NCBI GenBank assembly: GCA_964016885.1
Contig: OZ024743.1
Span: 161,473,441-161,537,440 of the forward strand
Length of the DNA: 64,000 nucleotides
Reading direction: 5' to 3'
Origin: Eledone cirrhosa
Lineage: Eukaryota > Mollusca > Cephalopoda > Octopoda > Eledonidae
How positions within the stretch are numbered: the stretch's first letter is position 1; each line of letters opens with the position of its first letter. The translations under genes and the position numbers were made by a program. The notes under the pieces were generated by a model, which had not been told where the DNA came from, made no database searches, and worked only from the letters and a program-made list of their open reading frames with translations. Positions 46,491-59,016 of the stretch are shown one piece after another.

Positions 46491-48499
46491 AATGACCCAT
46501 ATTGTATGTTATAATAAAATAATCAAATATTACATGTCATGTATATTTAAGCATTTATCAAGGTGATATTGGATTCAGGACATGAAAATCATAAGAATTA
46601 AATAATCTCATTTAAGAAGCACACTACTTTTCAAAAAGTGTTGACCAGTGTAATATATATAAACAATAGAACACAATAATAAAAGTTAACTTGGACCAGT
46701 TCCCCAATAGACTGAACTTTGGGGTAATTCCATGGAGAACCTCACACAAATCCTGGATTACTTTGTAGCCTCACAGGTATTGAAAGTGTCCTCTCTCGGT
46801 TTCTTTCCTTCTTCTTGCTTAATAAAAAAGCATAATCAGAGTAGGCCCATTCAGCCTCATTAATCTCACTGCTCTAATCCATTTTTCATTAAATGCTCTA
46901 GAAGACAGCACTTCCCTCACTACCTTCACCCTCTTAATAATAAATTAAACAAAATATTTCAATCCAAACCCCAGTCAGAGTGAATAAGACATGAAACTTT
47001 GCTATGTTTATACAACACAGCACAACACTACATATGGTACAATATTTAAAACATTTTGACATATGGAGTGCTTTTTCTTTGTAAAATTCTCTTCAGCCAC
47101 TGGAAGTATCGTGCAGCATAACTAGTTTAGTGCCAACTACTCCGACTTTGTTTCCCCACAACTTTCTTAATAATACATATATTTTCATAAAATTTTACAG
47201 ATATGTTTTACAAGAAGTAGTTGAGGATTAATGCCGATGAAATTGTTAAAAAATGAATTGGTGGTTCTCTAGGATAGTTTCCATGATAAGTTAATATAAA
47301 TAAGGCAGTAACACAATCCAGACCAATCTATTCCAAATTAGGTTTAGGGCTAGGGTTATTTCAATCAGTTACCTGTAATTAATTGAGACCAGATTGACAG
47401 ACATACAAACAAAAAACATGAATTAACTCTAACCCTAATTTGGAACACACTAGCTCTGAATACACCATTGTCGCCATCTATATTAATTTAGCATGTAAAG
47501 GGGGAGGGGACTATTCTGGAGAAGAACCAAAAATTGCTCTAGGAAAGTCTGGAATATTGTTACAAAACCTTTTCCTTAAGATCTGATCATCCAATATGTT
47601 CTCATATATCACATTCAATAATTTCTCAGAATGATTGGATCCCATGCTACTCTTTTATTTCATTCCTTGACAGAAATGTGGATATTATTTCAGAAGCCTT
47701 ATTCATTTTATTATCTTTTATTATACTTTGGCAAATAAATTATACTGTTCTATTATACACAATTTCATAAATCCTATTAGATCTCTTTTTTCTTAACAGA
47801 AATTTAACTCTTGTTTTTATATTGTATATCATTTCCCATGCAGTATTTTTTTGCTTCAAGGCTATTTTCTTCTTAAGATGAAATATTTTAAGCATGGTTC
47901 ATTTGTTACATCATTTGTTTAATGTGATCTTACCACTTCACCACCAATATGTTGTTTTGTAAATCATAGTACTTATAAATCACTTCTAGATGCTTATTTC
48001 TTACTGATTTGTCTAAAAAGATATAATTGTTAACTATCTTCCATCACTCTCCTTCCATCAATTTCAAAAGCTAGCATTGATGAATTTGTTGGTTTTTGCC
48101 AAAATTCATTGTTGTCAGAGCAATGATTTTTTTTTTTTCAACTGAATACTTTTGCAAGTAATTTAACTATGGGATAGTTGAGGAACGGAGCTGATGTTAA
48201 CCAAACTCAGGCTAGCATAGCAATCTGTTTCTTCTTGTGGTTCAGCACAATAATGGCAACAAAGTTTTAACTCAAGATTTAGCAATCAGTAATTAAAAAC
48301 TTAACAGCAACTCAGATTTATATATGTCAACAGTTAAATATGAATTATCAAAAACTGTGTTTTATCTTTTACCAAAACATCACTTTCTAATGAGTTTCCT
48401 GTGAAATATCCCATCTATACTACTAAGGATATTGCATGCAGTGAGTTGTAGGCATGCCATATTGACATGTGGCACTTCTAGGGTATTTCTGACACCTGA

Positions 48500-48750
48500 C
48501 GGATCCCATCTCCTCTCCAGGTCTGAATACAGCAGATTTCTTCCAGGGAAAGATAGAAGGGATGAGAGAATGAAAGTGAGAACGAGATATAGGAGAATCA
48601 ACCCCAGTACTAGACTGGTACTTTATTGACTTTGAAAGTATGAAAAGCAAAGTTGACATTGGCGAGATTTGAACTCAGAGAGCAGAGCTGAAAATATTAC
48701 CGCAAAGCATTCTATTCAATGTTCTAATGATTCTACCAATTCACCTACTA
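48500..48750 (-). repeat. tRNA-derived SINE (-), long 3' part
   Basis: On the + strand: CATCTCCTCTCCAGGTCTGA, ATCAACCCCAGTACTAGACT, GGTACTTTATTGACTTTGAA, GGCGAGATTTGAACTCAGAG and CATTCTATTCAATGTTCTAATGATTCTACCAATTCACC (head). Confidence 0.8.
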
Positions 48751-49374
48751 AGGATATTAATATATCACAAATCTATGTCATCATTCAAATGGGCTTGTAC
48801 TCTTAATGATGCCAGGAGTTATGATACTTGCCTGCTCTTTCATTAACAGAATATCTGTAGGTGCCATACTCTGTTATTTATTCCCTAAAATATGCTAATT
48901 CTCATGCTTACTCATGTTCACTGATTCTACTTAGTGATTCTCTCATCACTATTTCAGTGAGTACAATGACGTCTATACTTTGCTGAAAAGGTCTAATAAA
49001 ACTGAAACATATGCAGAGCTGTCTCGCATACTTGCTGAAATATTTCAATTAATCATTGACTAACATTATTTTTCCTTAGTTTATAATTATTTCATATTAG
49101 CTATTTACTGGTAACACTAACTTAACTTTTGTTTTACCTGTGGATTACAACTCAGTAATTTCTCTCAATAATTTATTCTCTATAAACAAACAAGATTGTG
49201 ATTAGTGGCCTAAATTTGTTCACATGCTTCCCTACTACACATTTTATAATAGATATACATCTCCTAAAAGTGAGATATAAAACTTTTACGGATACTTAAA
49301 ACCTTTACTCTTGCTAAATTTGTATACATTGCAATTGGAGAATTTTATATGTATATAGTATATATGTTTGTGTA

Positions 49375-49460
49375 TATACATATGTATATATATGTGTATT
49401 CATATATGTATATATATATGTGAGCATGTGTGTGTGCATATATATATATATATATTAAAC
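49375..49460. repeat. (TA)n-rich microsatellite
   Basis: Compound TA/TG array with ATATGTATATATATG units. Confidence 0.85.
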
Positions 49461-49547
49461 AAATATTGCTTTGGACATGCATATTTGTCATTCAATAGCC
49501 ATGGCTTTCCTCTAAGAAATATGAAAAGATGGAATTAACAGAATAAT

Positions 49548-49651
49548 TGTTTCTACTTTAGGCACAAGACCAGCAATTACCCAGTGCATTACTGGTACTT
49601 TATTTTATCGACCCCGTAAGGATGAAAGGCAAAGTCAACCTCGGCGGGATT
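49548..49651 (-). repeat. tRNA-derived SINE, 5'-truncated, with 8-bp target duplication
   Basis: It is the 3' half of the SINE (TTATCGACCCCGTAAGGATG, CCTCGGCGGGATT). The flanks are AGAATAAT at 49540-49547 and again at 49652-49659. The truncation sits inside the B-box segment. Confidence 0.85.
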
Positions 49652-50111
49652 AGAATAATATATTCAAATTATAGTCTAGTATCAATAATTGAGATAGTTA
49701 ATTCATTATGGTTCATTTCAACTGGATGTGAAATGTTTGTTTCATTTTTTTTCTTATCATCTATGATTCTTGAGAAAATAAGAATCATTTTGTAAGTCTT
49801 ATTTCCTGTAAGCTGATTTCTGTTGTTGTCTACAACCCTTGAGCCAAGCATACTTCTCAGTAAATATCTTAAGCCATTATCAAATGTGAACACACCATTA
49901 ATATTAATGTCTTCTTATGACCAACTCATATGGCCTTTGCAAAATACCTTTAACTTCAGGATATTACCATTTATTAATCATTCCATTCTTAAGTTTCCCA
50001 GATTTGTTGGTTGGTCTGTTTGTTATTTGCTATAAATGTTGACCACCATCACTACTACCACATATTACACTTATGAAAAATAACTTCTCTTTTCATCCAT
50101 CGTTTCTACAG

Positions 50112-50219
50112 CCCCCATTTGATGGAGAAGATGAAGAAGAACTGTTCACTTCGATCACAGACCACAATGTTTCCTATCCTAAATCTATGTCACGAGAAGC
50201 TGTGTCAATTTGTAAAGGA
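50112..50219 (+). CDS. PRKC: Conventional protein kinase C, exon: helix G region
   Basis: Thirty-six codons, phase 0 at both ends (acceptor ccatcgtttctacag, donor GGA|gtaagt): [20 protein letters not shown] then [16 protein letters not shown]. With the previous exon this makes [14 protein letters not shown], the classical-PKC segment between helices F and G, and the start of helix H. The expected continuation (LMTKHPxKRLG, AGC tail, turn and hydrophobic motifs) is not found in the remaining 13.8 kb, so the last exons lie beyond the right edge. Confidence 0.97.
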
Positions 50220-50249
50220 GTAAGTCTTTTTACTTAAATATATACTTAT

Positions 50250-50400
50250 TCATCATCATCATCATCATCATCTTATTTTTATTCAACCTCATCATCCTTA
50301 CTGTCATCATAAAAAATTATTATCATCCTTATCATCATCTCCATCATCGTCATTGTCACCACCATCATCATCAGCATCACTATCATCATTTTCACCAACA
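50250..50400. repeat. (CAT)n-rich simple repeat
   Basis: Imperfect CAT/CAC trinucleotides begin 31 bp after the exon 8 donor. Confidence 0.9.
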
Positions 50401-50692
50401 TCGTGAACACAAAGAGTCTCTACATGGCTGCACAACTGGCTAGAAATAATGTACAAATCTCTCTCAAACTCACCTTACCGTTTTAAAATGGAAAAGGATA
50501 TATAATAATACCCCTGGAAATATATGTTGGTCACAGCTGGAATTCCTTTCCTTTCAGAAGATTGATTCAACCATGATAATACAATGAAAGGTAGGTTAAG
50601 TGTGGTGGTACTGGGATGGCAAAGAGCACAGATATAAACCCTTCTGGATAGAAAAAAATGATAGAGTGGGTGAACTAGTCTTTCTGTTAGCT

Positions 50693-50911
50693 TAGAAGTG
50701 GCTAGATAATTGTTTCTACGTTAGGCACAAGGCCAGCAATTACCCAGTGTATTACTAGTACTTTATTTTATCGACCCCGTAAGGATGAAAGCAAACTCAA
50801 CCTCGGCGGGATTTGAACTCAGATCGTAAAGGGACGTAACTATGCTGGAAAGCATGGCGTCCGACCCTCTACCGATACTGCCAATCCACCGCCTAGAAGT
50901 GGCTAGATAAT
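50693..50911 (-). mobile_element. Full-length tRNA-derived SINE with 18-bp target-site duplication
   Basis: The SINE body (50711-50893) reads on the minus strand GGCGGTGGATTGGCAGTATC (A-box region), GGTAGAGGGTCGGACGCCAT, GAGTTCAAATCCCGCCGAGG (B box), TTTCATCCTTACGGGGTCGA, AAAGTACTAGTAATACACTG and GGCCTTGTGCCTAACGTAG. The flanks TAGAAGTGGCTAGATAAT are identical at 50693-50710 and 50894-50911. This shows retroposition by a LINE machinery and a fairly young insertion. Confidence 0.95.
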
Positions 50912-50999
50912 GATAGTTAAAATACACAACAGAATCAACATCTGGGAATAGTCCTAAGCAATGCAATAACAACAGCTATCTCCATTTACCATGATTAGG

Positions 51000-51965
51000 G
51001 CTAACTAAGGAAAAAATAACCACTCTTATGAGGGCCTCTTACAGAACAAATAAAAGCAACATCATTATCTTAGCTGACAACTTCAATGGACATGCTGTAC
51101 AGCACCAGGATGTCTATTCTGGAATACATGATAGCTATGGATACAGCTTCAGAACTGAAGAGGAATTAAAGTACCTTGAGTTCTATGATGCAAATAACCT
51201 TACTTTGCAACACTTACTTCACAAAACCATCTAGCTACTTGATTACCTATATTCACGTAAACACACAAGCCAGATTGACTTCATAACTCCTTAGAAAATG
51301 GTATAAATAGTTGGTTGTGTATTTTAAGTCTTTTCATGTACTAACCAATATTGACTAATTATTAGAGGCATTAAAGTATAAACCAGATGAACTCAAAGGC
51401 ACAGAACAATCTGGAAGAGCGTGTGGGAATTAAAGGATCCCTTTGTTAAATATAGGTTCTGAAGGGATCTATATGAGGCTTACAAGAAAACGGTGATAAA
51501 CCTATACCTATGATATAGAGAGATTCCAGGCATGGAAATAAAACCTAGAATTATAAAGCCTCAGAGTAAATTTAGCAAAGATCAAAGTTCTAGTAAGACA
51601 GGATAGTGTTGCTGTGAGGGAAATATCCATGCTTAATTTGCAGAAAAGGAATAGTGTAAACTTTCGGTGAACAAGAGATTTTGCGAGATTACAGGCTGGA
51701 TCAGAGAGAAGGGTGATTTTATAAGTGGCAAATGCATAGAGGTAGTTAGTAGAAAGAACACCAGTGAAATAGGCTCTTTCTAATCCTATGAAAGCTTTAT
51801 GGAAGTAGTTGATAGCTTCTGTAACCTAGGTGATCAAATTAACAGTAGAGGTGGCTTCTCCAAAAGCATAGTAGCTAGAATAAATGCTGGGTGGAAAGAT
51901 TTTAGGCGGCTACATTCTCTACTGGTAACGTAACATATGGAGAGAAGCTTTGCTCGAGAAGGCTT
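51000..51965 (+). pseudogene. RTE-like LINE with internal deletion (endonuclease joined to finger region)
   Basis: The frame 51028-51234 reads NIIILADNFNGHAVQHQDVY then YGYSFRTEEELKYLEFYDAN, the end of the APE-type endonuclease (DFNG changed to NFNG). After about 51540 come LAKTKVLVR-like text, the worn finger region and MEVVDSFCNLGDQINSRGGF then SKSIVARINAGWKDFRRLHS. The reverse transcriptase proper is deleted between the two. Confidence 0.75.
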
Positions 51966-54479
51966 AAAAATGAAGGTAGTTGACCTGAAACTAAACAATA
52001 CCTCCATCACATCACCACTGTTGTCTTCAGTAAGTATCATTAGTCGGGGCTTCATGGCTTTCTTATTCTATAAAATGTTGATATATCATCATCATTCCTG
52101 TGTTTTGACATGAAAGAATGTCTTTGAGGTAGCTCAGTTTTAACATTTAGTTAATGGAAAATGGGTGTTTTTTTGCTTTGTTTTTTATTTACCAACAAAA
52201 GACTTTGAAACATTTCAACATCCACACAATTTTACCTTGCAGTGGAAAAATATAGTTTGCCTTTGGACAATTTTACATCATATCTTGTAAACATTCATTT
52301 ACTTGCATTCCAATATGGCTTCTTCCTCTGGAATAGTGGTAAGAAGTGCTAACTGCAAAGGTGTTAGCCACACACACAACTCCAAGAAATTTGGGAAAAT
52401 TTTTGATAAATTTTGAAACAAAAACACTGAATTTTTTTCCTTTTTAAAAGGCAAACAGAAAAGAAAATACAAGAATTAAACACACAAACACAAGCACTTT
52501 GAAAAATACATAGAAAAGATTGGCAATTCCACAAACAAATATATTTGTAAATACAAAGAGTGGTGAAGAAAATATTAACAGATGTAGAAACAAAAACAGT
52601 TTTCCTAGTTAGCAGCCTGACAAAAATATAGTTTCAGTTGGCTCTGCATGAAAAAAAAATGTAGAAGTATGTTAAAAAAATGTTGCCTTCTTACCTGATG
52701 AGGTCAACTTTGCTTTTCATCCTATTAGGTTTGATAAAATAAAGTATCATTTAAACAGAAATCACTTTAATCGACAAAGATTTCCACAAAGATTGTACTT
52801 AGATGAGAAACTATTATCATTATTTAGTAGTCTTATTTTTAATGTGCTGAATGGAGCTCTATGTTCAGCATTATGTTTTGGTATTGTTGTTTCTCTTCTA
52901 CTCTATGTAATATGTGTGCAGTGCCTAGTATTGATATTTTCTATATATTATGTAGATCTATAGTTTCCAATTTCCAAGGTTTTAATTATGTATTTGTCTG
53001 CTTGTTTTCTTATTCTAAAAACACCTATTATTATAAAGATTGTTTTTATTTTTAGCACATACATTCACGTTATTTCTATTTCCATATCTTTCTATTTGAA
53101 TTAATTTCTTCATTCCTTTGGGAGATATATTATCAGTTTTGGTACTGATGCAGGAGGCATTACTTTCTCTGGTTGACTTTGACTACCAAATCTGGCTATT
53201 TAACTTTGAGCTCTCTGCCTGTATATGTTGACATATCCCAGAATATGATTACTTTCTCATTCTCTGAACCTGTTTCTCGTGTCAGCATATACCATCTCTT
53301 TTCTGTTGGTATTTTAGGGTGCTTGCATAACTTCCAGTGTATGTAAATCTCAACTTGCTCATGGATATGTTCTTTCTTGGCTAAGAACAAGCTGCCTGAG
53401 ATAATGTGGTGAATTGTTTCCACATATTCTGCAGTTACTTAATGTAACTGGTAGTTTCTGGTGGAGAATCTGTCATCTTGTCCTGCAATCAATCCTGCAT
53501 TTTTTAGAAAATGTTTTGAAATTTCTGTTGCTACTTACTTCCTTCCCTTTTAGCTTTTTCAGGTATTGGTAATGTAGGATTTTATTTTATTTTTTTTTTT
53601 TTTGACAAATTTCTGCTGTTGTTTCTCCATTTTCTTCAGAATACCATATTTACTTTTTTATGTCTGAGAAATGGGCAAAACTCCAAGCCCTGTCTATAAA
53701 AGAAGGCAACTAATCAATGCATAATGTTTAAATGGCATGTTTTTTTAAGTTCCCCAAGTGGAAAATACTTTTATGAAGGTTTAATACTTTGATATCTAAA
53801 ATGTTTTAAGTGCCATTTATAATATAGTTTTTGTTTAAAAAATTCATTACATAATGATTATTGAACCATTTCATCCATTTTGTAAAGTTCAACAAGTTTC
53901 TCAATTTTTTGTTTACATCCTTTTAGCAGACATTCTCAGCGCCATCTTCCAAATGAAATAGGATTTTATTTAAAGTACAAATTAAAGGAAATGTGCATAC
54001 ACACACACACATATAGTCTGTTTATGTAGTCATGAGTGTACAGGTGTATGTTACTGTCTATGTGTAATCATCATCATCATCCTCATCATCATATGTCCAT
54101 TTTCCACGCTAGTGTGTATAAATACAGAGTATGTAGCTGAGACTGCACCAACATGTATAAATATATACACATATCTAATATGTAGGCATTTTAACATGTC
54201 AGAAAATACAAATTGCCTTGTAAATTGAGAAAACAATGAACACCTTTAATCAATTTTCAGATCTAATTGGATCTTCATCAAAAGGTGTATATATCATCAC
54301 ACAACCAAACATGTATTTGATGGGTATATATACCCATTTGTTCTTAATATTCTGTAAGTAATCATATTACAACTAAAAGATATGCTACATAAAGGAAACA
54401 ACTATATTAGAAGTTTTAAATATACCCTATAAAAAGTTTGAATGAAATTTCATTATTTCCTTTAACCCAGGCAACACCA

Positions 54480-54493
54480 GGTACTTCTGCTGG

Positions 54494-54524
<31 letters not shown>

Positions 54525-54534
54525 ATATATGTAT

Positions 54535-54570
<36 letters not shown>

Positions 54571-54575
54571 GTTTA
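54480..54575. repeat. (TA)n then (CAT)n arrays
   Basis: A TA array at 54494-54535 is followed by ten or so CAT units that form the end of the LINE tail on the minus strand. Confidence 0.95.
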
Positions 54576-54970
54576 ACGTCCATTTTCCACGCTAGCATGG
54601 GTCTGGACGGGAATTGTCCCACTTGAGGCAAGATTGGTTGTCTTGCTCAGGTCTGTCTGGCGGGTTTTCTACGGCTGTATGCCCTTCCTAACAACAACCA
54701 CGTTTACAGTGTGGACTGGGAGGTTTTTACCGTGTTACCTACACGGCCACATTACAGCGTGGACTGTGTGTTTTATTGTCGTGACACCTACACGTCTGGC
54801 GGGTTTTCTACGGCTGGGTGCCCTTCCCAACACCAACCACGTTTAGAGTGTGTACTGGGAGGTTTTTACCGTGTTACCTACACGGCCACATTACAGCGTG
54901 GATTGTGTATTTTTTTGTTGTGACACCTACACGACCTCATTTGTTTCAGACTGGATGTTGTGGTACCAAC
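54536..54970 (-). repeat. LINE tail (-) with internal 139-bp duplication
   Basis: The block starting GTCTGGCGGGTTTTCTACGG occurs at 54655 and again at 54794, so the tail modules are duplicated (139-bp period). Both copies include GAGGTTTTTACCGTGTTACC and GCGTGGA(C/T)TGTGTATTTT. The subfamily is that of 35761. The LINE ORF is absent. Confidence 0.88.
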
Positions 54971-54979
54971 ATAACTTCA

Positions 54980-55095
54980 CATATAAGGGCTTATGCCCGA
55001 AACGTCGTCCCCCACCTCCCACTCTCAAGCGTGAAACTAAAAACCATATCATTTGTACTGCCTCTCTCTTTTTTGTTCTCTGTTCATTTATTAAA
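54980..55095 (+). repeat. PLE terminal piece with GGGC..GCCC-GAAACG motif
   Basis: TATAAGGGCTTATGCCCGAA then ACGTCGT gives a 4-bp stem and GAAAC box like the second half of a hammerhead core. CTGATGA is replaced by CACATATA. The remainder (GTGAAACTAAAAACC, TCTGTTCATTTATTAAACT) leads into a TA array. Confidence 0.45.
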
Positions 55096-55149
55096 CTATA
55101 TATATATATAGGTACAGTTACGTAATCTCAGCAGGGTATTTATTCTTTC

Positions 55150-55810
55150 TTCGATGCACGTCATTACAATTCAATACATAATAAAAATACTGAAAAACAT
55201 CTCATCCACTACCACAAATATAGCTAACAATTTGTTATCTAGCAATAATAAGAAAATTAAAAAGATATAATAATACATCAAATAATAGAACTAACACAGG
55301 TAATCTAGAAGTAAGAGGTGGCCTAAATATCCAAAACTCTCACACATCAGTCTATCTTCATCATTCTAACTGTAATAATAACCTAATATCCAATTGAAAC
55401 TATAACTGTGGAAACCCTAATACCTGCCCTCTTATTGGCAATTGTCTAACTGATAATGTATTTTACCAATGCACTATATCCACACATACTTATAAGATGT
55501 ATATAGAGGCCACCCCAAATAGCTTTTGATCTAAATATTATATGATTTAGAAAGAAGAAAAAAAAGTAGTTCAACCTCATTAGCTTGATATATGTGGGGC
55601 CTCAATGAGGCCAATACCAAGTACTCCATTGATTGGAAGATCCTGAAAATCGCCCATTCTTACCAGCCTGGAAACAAAAGGTGTAACTTATACCTCATTG
55701 AATGTCACTATATTTTAAAATCCAAACTAGTAATCCTTAACAGAAAATCTCAGTTTCTTTCCACCTGCCCATATAAATGTTCTCAATTTTTCTATCTTAG
55801 TAATTATTAA
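55150..55810 (+). pseudogene. Penelope-like element remnant, GIY-YIG region
   Basis: In fragments: NIANNLLSSNNKKIKK, then NPNTCPLIGNCLTDNVFYQC and TISTHTYKMYIEATPNSF. From 55592 an intact frame gives MWGLNEANTKYSIDWKILKI, AHSYQPGNKRCNLYLIECHY and ILKSKLVILNRKSQFLSTCP. It is the same lineage as 1-701 (CPL..CL..NV.Y.C, W..LK, RCNLC). The nuclease strand 'YIG' has become 'YIE' and the helix is frameshifted. Confidence 0.8.
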
Positions 55811-56269
55811 AATAATGGTACTATCTAAACTTTAAACAGATAATGATTTAACATATCTATAGCTAAACTTGATATAACTCCCCTAGTTTTAATCAATTAT
55901 GTTGTTAGAAATCAATATGTTGTTAGAAATCTGTATATATATAATACTTTTTTAATTTTTTTATAGATTAATTACTAACAAATAAATAGCTCCCACTCTA
56001 CTAAATCCTAACTGACTTCTACCTTATTCACTAAGATTTTACGACACAGAAGCCTAATATTTTTATTATTTCAATTTTAATCTTATAGTAAAATTAACTT
56101 TAACCCACTAGTCTTAATCATTATTTCTCCCTGTAAATTCAACAGGTTTTAGCCCTAAGACATAAATGCAACAATTAATATACCCTCCTTAGGAAAAGTT
56201 TTTCTCCTATTCCTTCCGCCAAATGGAACCTATAAATAATTTGTATTATGTCCACATAAATAGATATAC

Positions 56270-56420
56270 ATTTATACATCTTAAGGTGCATATCAGTAGA
56301 TATATGTATGTGTGTGTGTGTGTATGTGAGTATGGGCCGATATATGAGTGTGTGTAAATGGGTGTGACTATACACATATGGGTGTCTAAATATGTATATG
56401 TGATTATGATTAAATATCCT
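56270..56420. repeat. TG-rich simple sequence in the PLE 3' region
   Basis: TATGTGTGTGTGTGTGTATG and related runs. The unassigned AT-rich sequence 55815-56270 and 56420-56620 probably belongs to the same PLE's 3' UTR. Confidence 0.6.
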
Positions 56421-56624
56421 TTTTGAACTGCTTATGAATGTACTCCTTCTATATATTCTGAAATTACATGCAATATAAGTATATTTTAACAATAATCTGA
56501 CCTCGGCACACTAGTATCTAAGTCTAAATAGAAGTCTTTACTTATAAAATTCCATATAGCGACTTGGCCTAATTATAAAGTTTTATATGGCCAAGTATTA
56601 CTTATAGAATTGAATTGAAAAATG

Positions 56625-56765
56625 GAATCATGAATAATATAATAAAATATTATAATGATATGTTATATTGTATATAATACTTTGCTGTATGAGATGTCTT
56701 AATGTATTATGTTATATTCTATTTATTATATATTGTGCCAAGTTATACTTTTGTTGTTATTATCA
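56625..56765. repeat. AT-rich direct repeat, left copy
   Basis: It shares with 59010-59160 the order AATGGAAT, AATAATATAATAA, GTTATATTGTATA, TATTCTATTTATTATATATTG and AAGTTATA. Together the pair brackets the LINE 5' fragment. Confidence 0.6.
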
Positions 56766-57545
56766 TTCACCGTTGCCACAACTTATATACTTCGACCCTG
56801 TTTTTCGAAATACACTACATTGGTTATGCTTCTCCCTTAACCCATTACCTCCCAATTTCTCTCTCTCTCATTCATTCCGGTGGTACGAAGCCAGACAGAC
56901 AGATTTCTGATTTCTGAAAGGCTACATGGATTTCTAAATACTTTCAACCTATCCCAGTCATCCATAGATTATTTCTCCTCCTGCAGGTATCTGCCTTCCT
57001 CAATTTCAAAATGTCCTGTTCACATCGTTATTATTATTGTTGTTATTATCATTCGCTGTTGCCACAACTTATATACTTCGACTCTGTTTTTCGAAATACA
57101 CCACGTTGGTCATTATGCTTCTCTCTCTGCGAAAGTCATCCCTAACCCCCGTCATCACCTCCCTCTTCTCTCATACATTCATTTTGATGTTTATGAAGCT
57201 AGGTGACCATCTTCGAAATCCTCACATATTTGCCTTGTCCAATATGCCTACTTGTACCGGCATATTTCCCCAAAATCTCCTATGAGGCTACCTATCTCAC
57301 AGTTTCCCTCCCCACGCCCCACTCACCACCATAGGCTATTTGTCCAATCAAACCTCAACCCATTATCAGCCCCAACAAATACTGCCATTACTACTACTAC
57401 TACTATTACTGCACTCCTAGCCCTTATCAGCCCCAACAAACTCTGCCATTACTACTACTGTCCTTCTAGCCATGCACTAAATAATAATAATTCTTTTACT
57501 GATATCTATGGATGAGCTGAGGATAAATGGAGCAACCCCGAATTA
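56753..57545 (+). mobile_element. LINE 5' leader with 286-bp-spaced duplicated block
   Basis: GTTGTTATTATCATTC, GTTGCCACAACTTATATACT, TCGACCCTGTTTTTCGAAAT and ACACTACATTGGT occur at 56753 and again, slightly changed, at 57039. The rest is pyrimidine-rich. It leads directly into the endonuclease frame, so I take it as the 5' UTR of that LINE. Confidence 0.6.
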
Positions 57546-57549
57546 ATAA

Positions 57550-59016
57550 ATGAATATGAATCCGCGAGTTACCAAGCACCCATGCAAAGTTTTAATTCAG
57601 AGACAGGAAGCATACTCACACCCCCGCAAAAATTCACCCTTTCCCACGAATGTTGGCAAATGCCCAAAACTCCGAGTTGGAACCATCAATGTAAGCACAA
57701 TAAAAGGAAGAGCAGGAGAAATCGTAGAGATGCTAGAGCGAAAGGAAATTGATGTATGCTGTGTGCAAGAGACTAGATGGAGAGGAGAGTCCACTAGAGT
57801 CCTTGTAGGCAAAAGTCAGTGCTACAAATTTTTCTGGGTGGGAAATGACAATGGGACAGGTGGTGTAGGTATACTATTCGCTGACAAGTGGGTAGATAAG
57901 GTAATCTCAGTGAACAGGGTGAACACAAGAATCATTAAATTCAGACTAATCCTGAATAAAACAATTGCCACAATCATATCAGCTTACACACCTCCAATCA
58001 GGGTTACCAGGCGAATATAAAGATAGGTTTTACGAGTCCTTAATGCACACCACTGCCCTAACAAACAACAGTGACTTCCTAATCATTGCAGAGGACTTTA
58101 ATGGATACGTTGGGAAACACTGTGACGGCTTCTATGGAGGCTACAGGTTTGGCACAAGAAATGAAGAAGGCTTCAGGCTTCTAGGATTCTGCGATGCCAA
58201 TGACAAGTCAATATGGAACACAAACTTCAAAAACCCGACAACCATCTGACCAACTATAGATCAGGGGAGCATTCTAGTCAGATATATTTTATCCTCATCA
58301 AATGATGAGATAGATGGACGGTTGTAAACACAAAAGCCTTCCCTAGTGAGGAATGTACCTCCCAACATAATTTAGTTGTCAACGACCTCATTGTCGGACC
58401 TAGACAAACTTGGAAACAGAAGGCAACCTGGAGAAGAAAGATCTGGAAGCTGAAAGACCCCTCAACCAGTAACAGATTTAAACATATATTACTTGATGCC
58501 TATGACAGTAAAGAAGAACAGATAGAGACATTCAATGTAGAAGATCACTGGGAGTTCCTAAAAAATAACTTATTTAAGGCGATGGACGAGATCTGTGGTT
58601 GGAGCAAGACCACAGAGAGGAGGAGAGTGACTTGGTGTTGGAACAATAAGGTTGATGAGGCAATTAAGGCTAAGAGACAGGCATGGAAAGAATGGAAGAA
58701 CGGGGGAAGTAGGGTACATTACATAGAGACCAGGAGGGAAGCTAGGCGACAAGTATACTTAGCTAGAAGGGAAGCGGAGGATAGAAAATTCAAGCATGTT
58801 TTGCAACATGAGGACCAGAAACAGGAGGTGTTCAGGATTGCGAGGCAGTGTGTCAGAGAGAATTGTGATGTCATTGGAGAGAAGTGTGTCCAGAATGATA
58901 AAGGTGAGCTTGCCCTCACAAATGCTGAGAAGAAGGATGCGTGGAAGAGCCACTATGAAAGATTACTAAATGAGGAGAATGCATGGGAGAAGTTATTTAA
59001 TCATAAAATGGAATAA
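57550..59016 (+). pseudogene. RTE-like LINE, 5' half: APE-type endonuclease and linker
   Basis: The first frame (57550-58020) holds KLRVGTINVSTIKGRAGEIV, EMLERKEIDVCCVQETRWRG (catalytic Glu of APE endonucleases in QET) and VGNDNGTGGVGILFADKWVD. A frameshift near 57990 leads to FLIIAEDFNGYVGKHCDGFY then YRFGTRNEEGFRLLGFCDAN (58020-58249). The SDH end is lost in stops. The linker frame 58582-59016 has MDEICGWSKTTERRRVTWCW, AIKAKRQAWKEWKNGG and AWKSHYERLLNEENAWEKLF, then stops. Reverse transcriptase is absent. It probably represents the 5' part missing from the copy at 21421. Confidence 0.87.
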
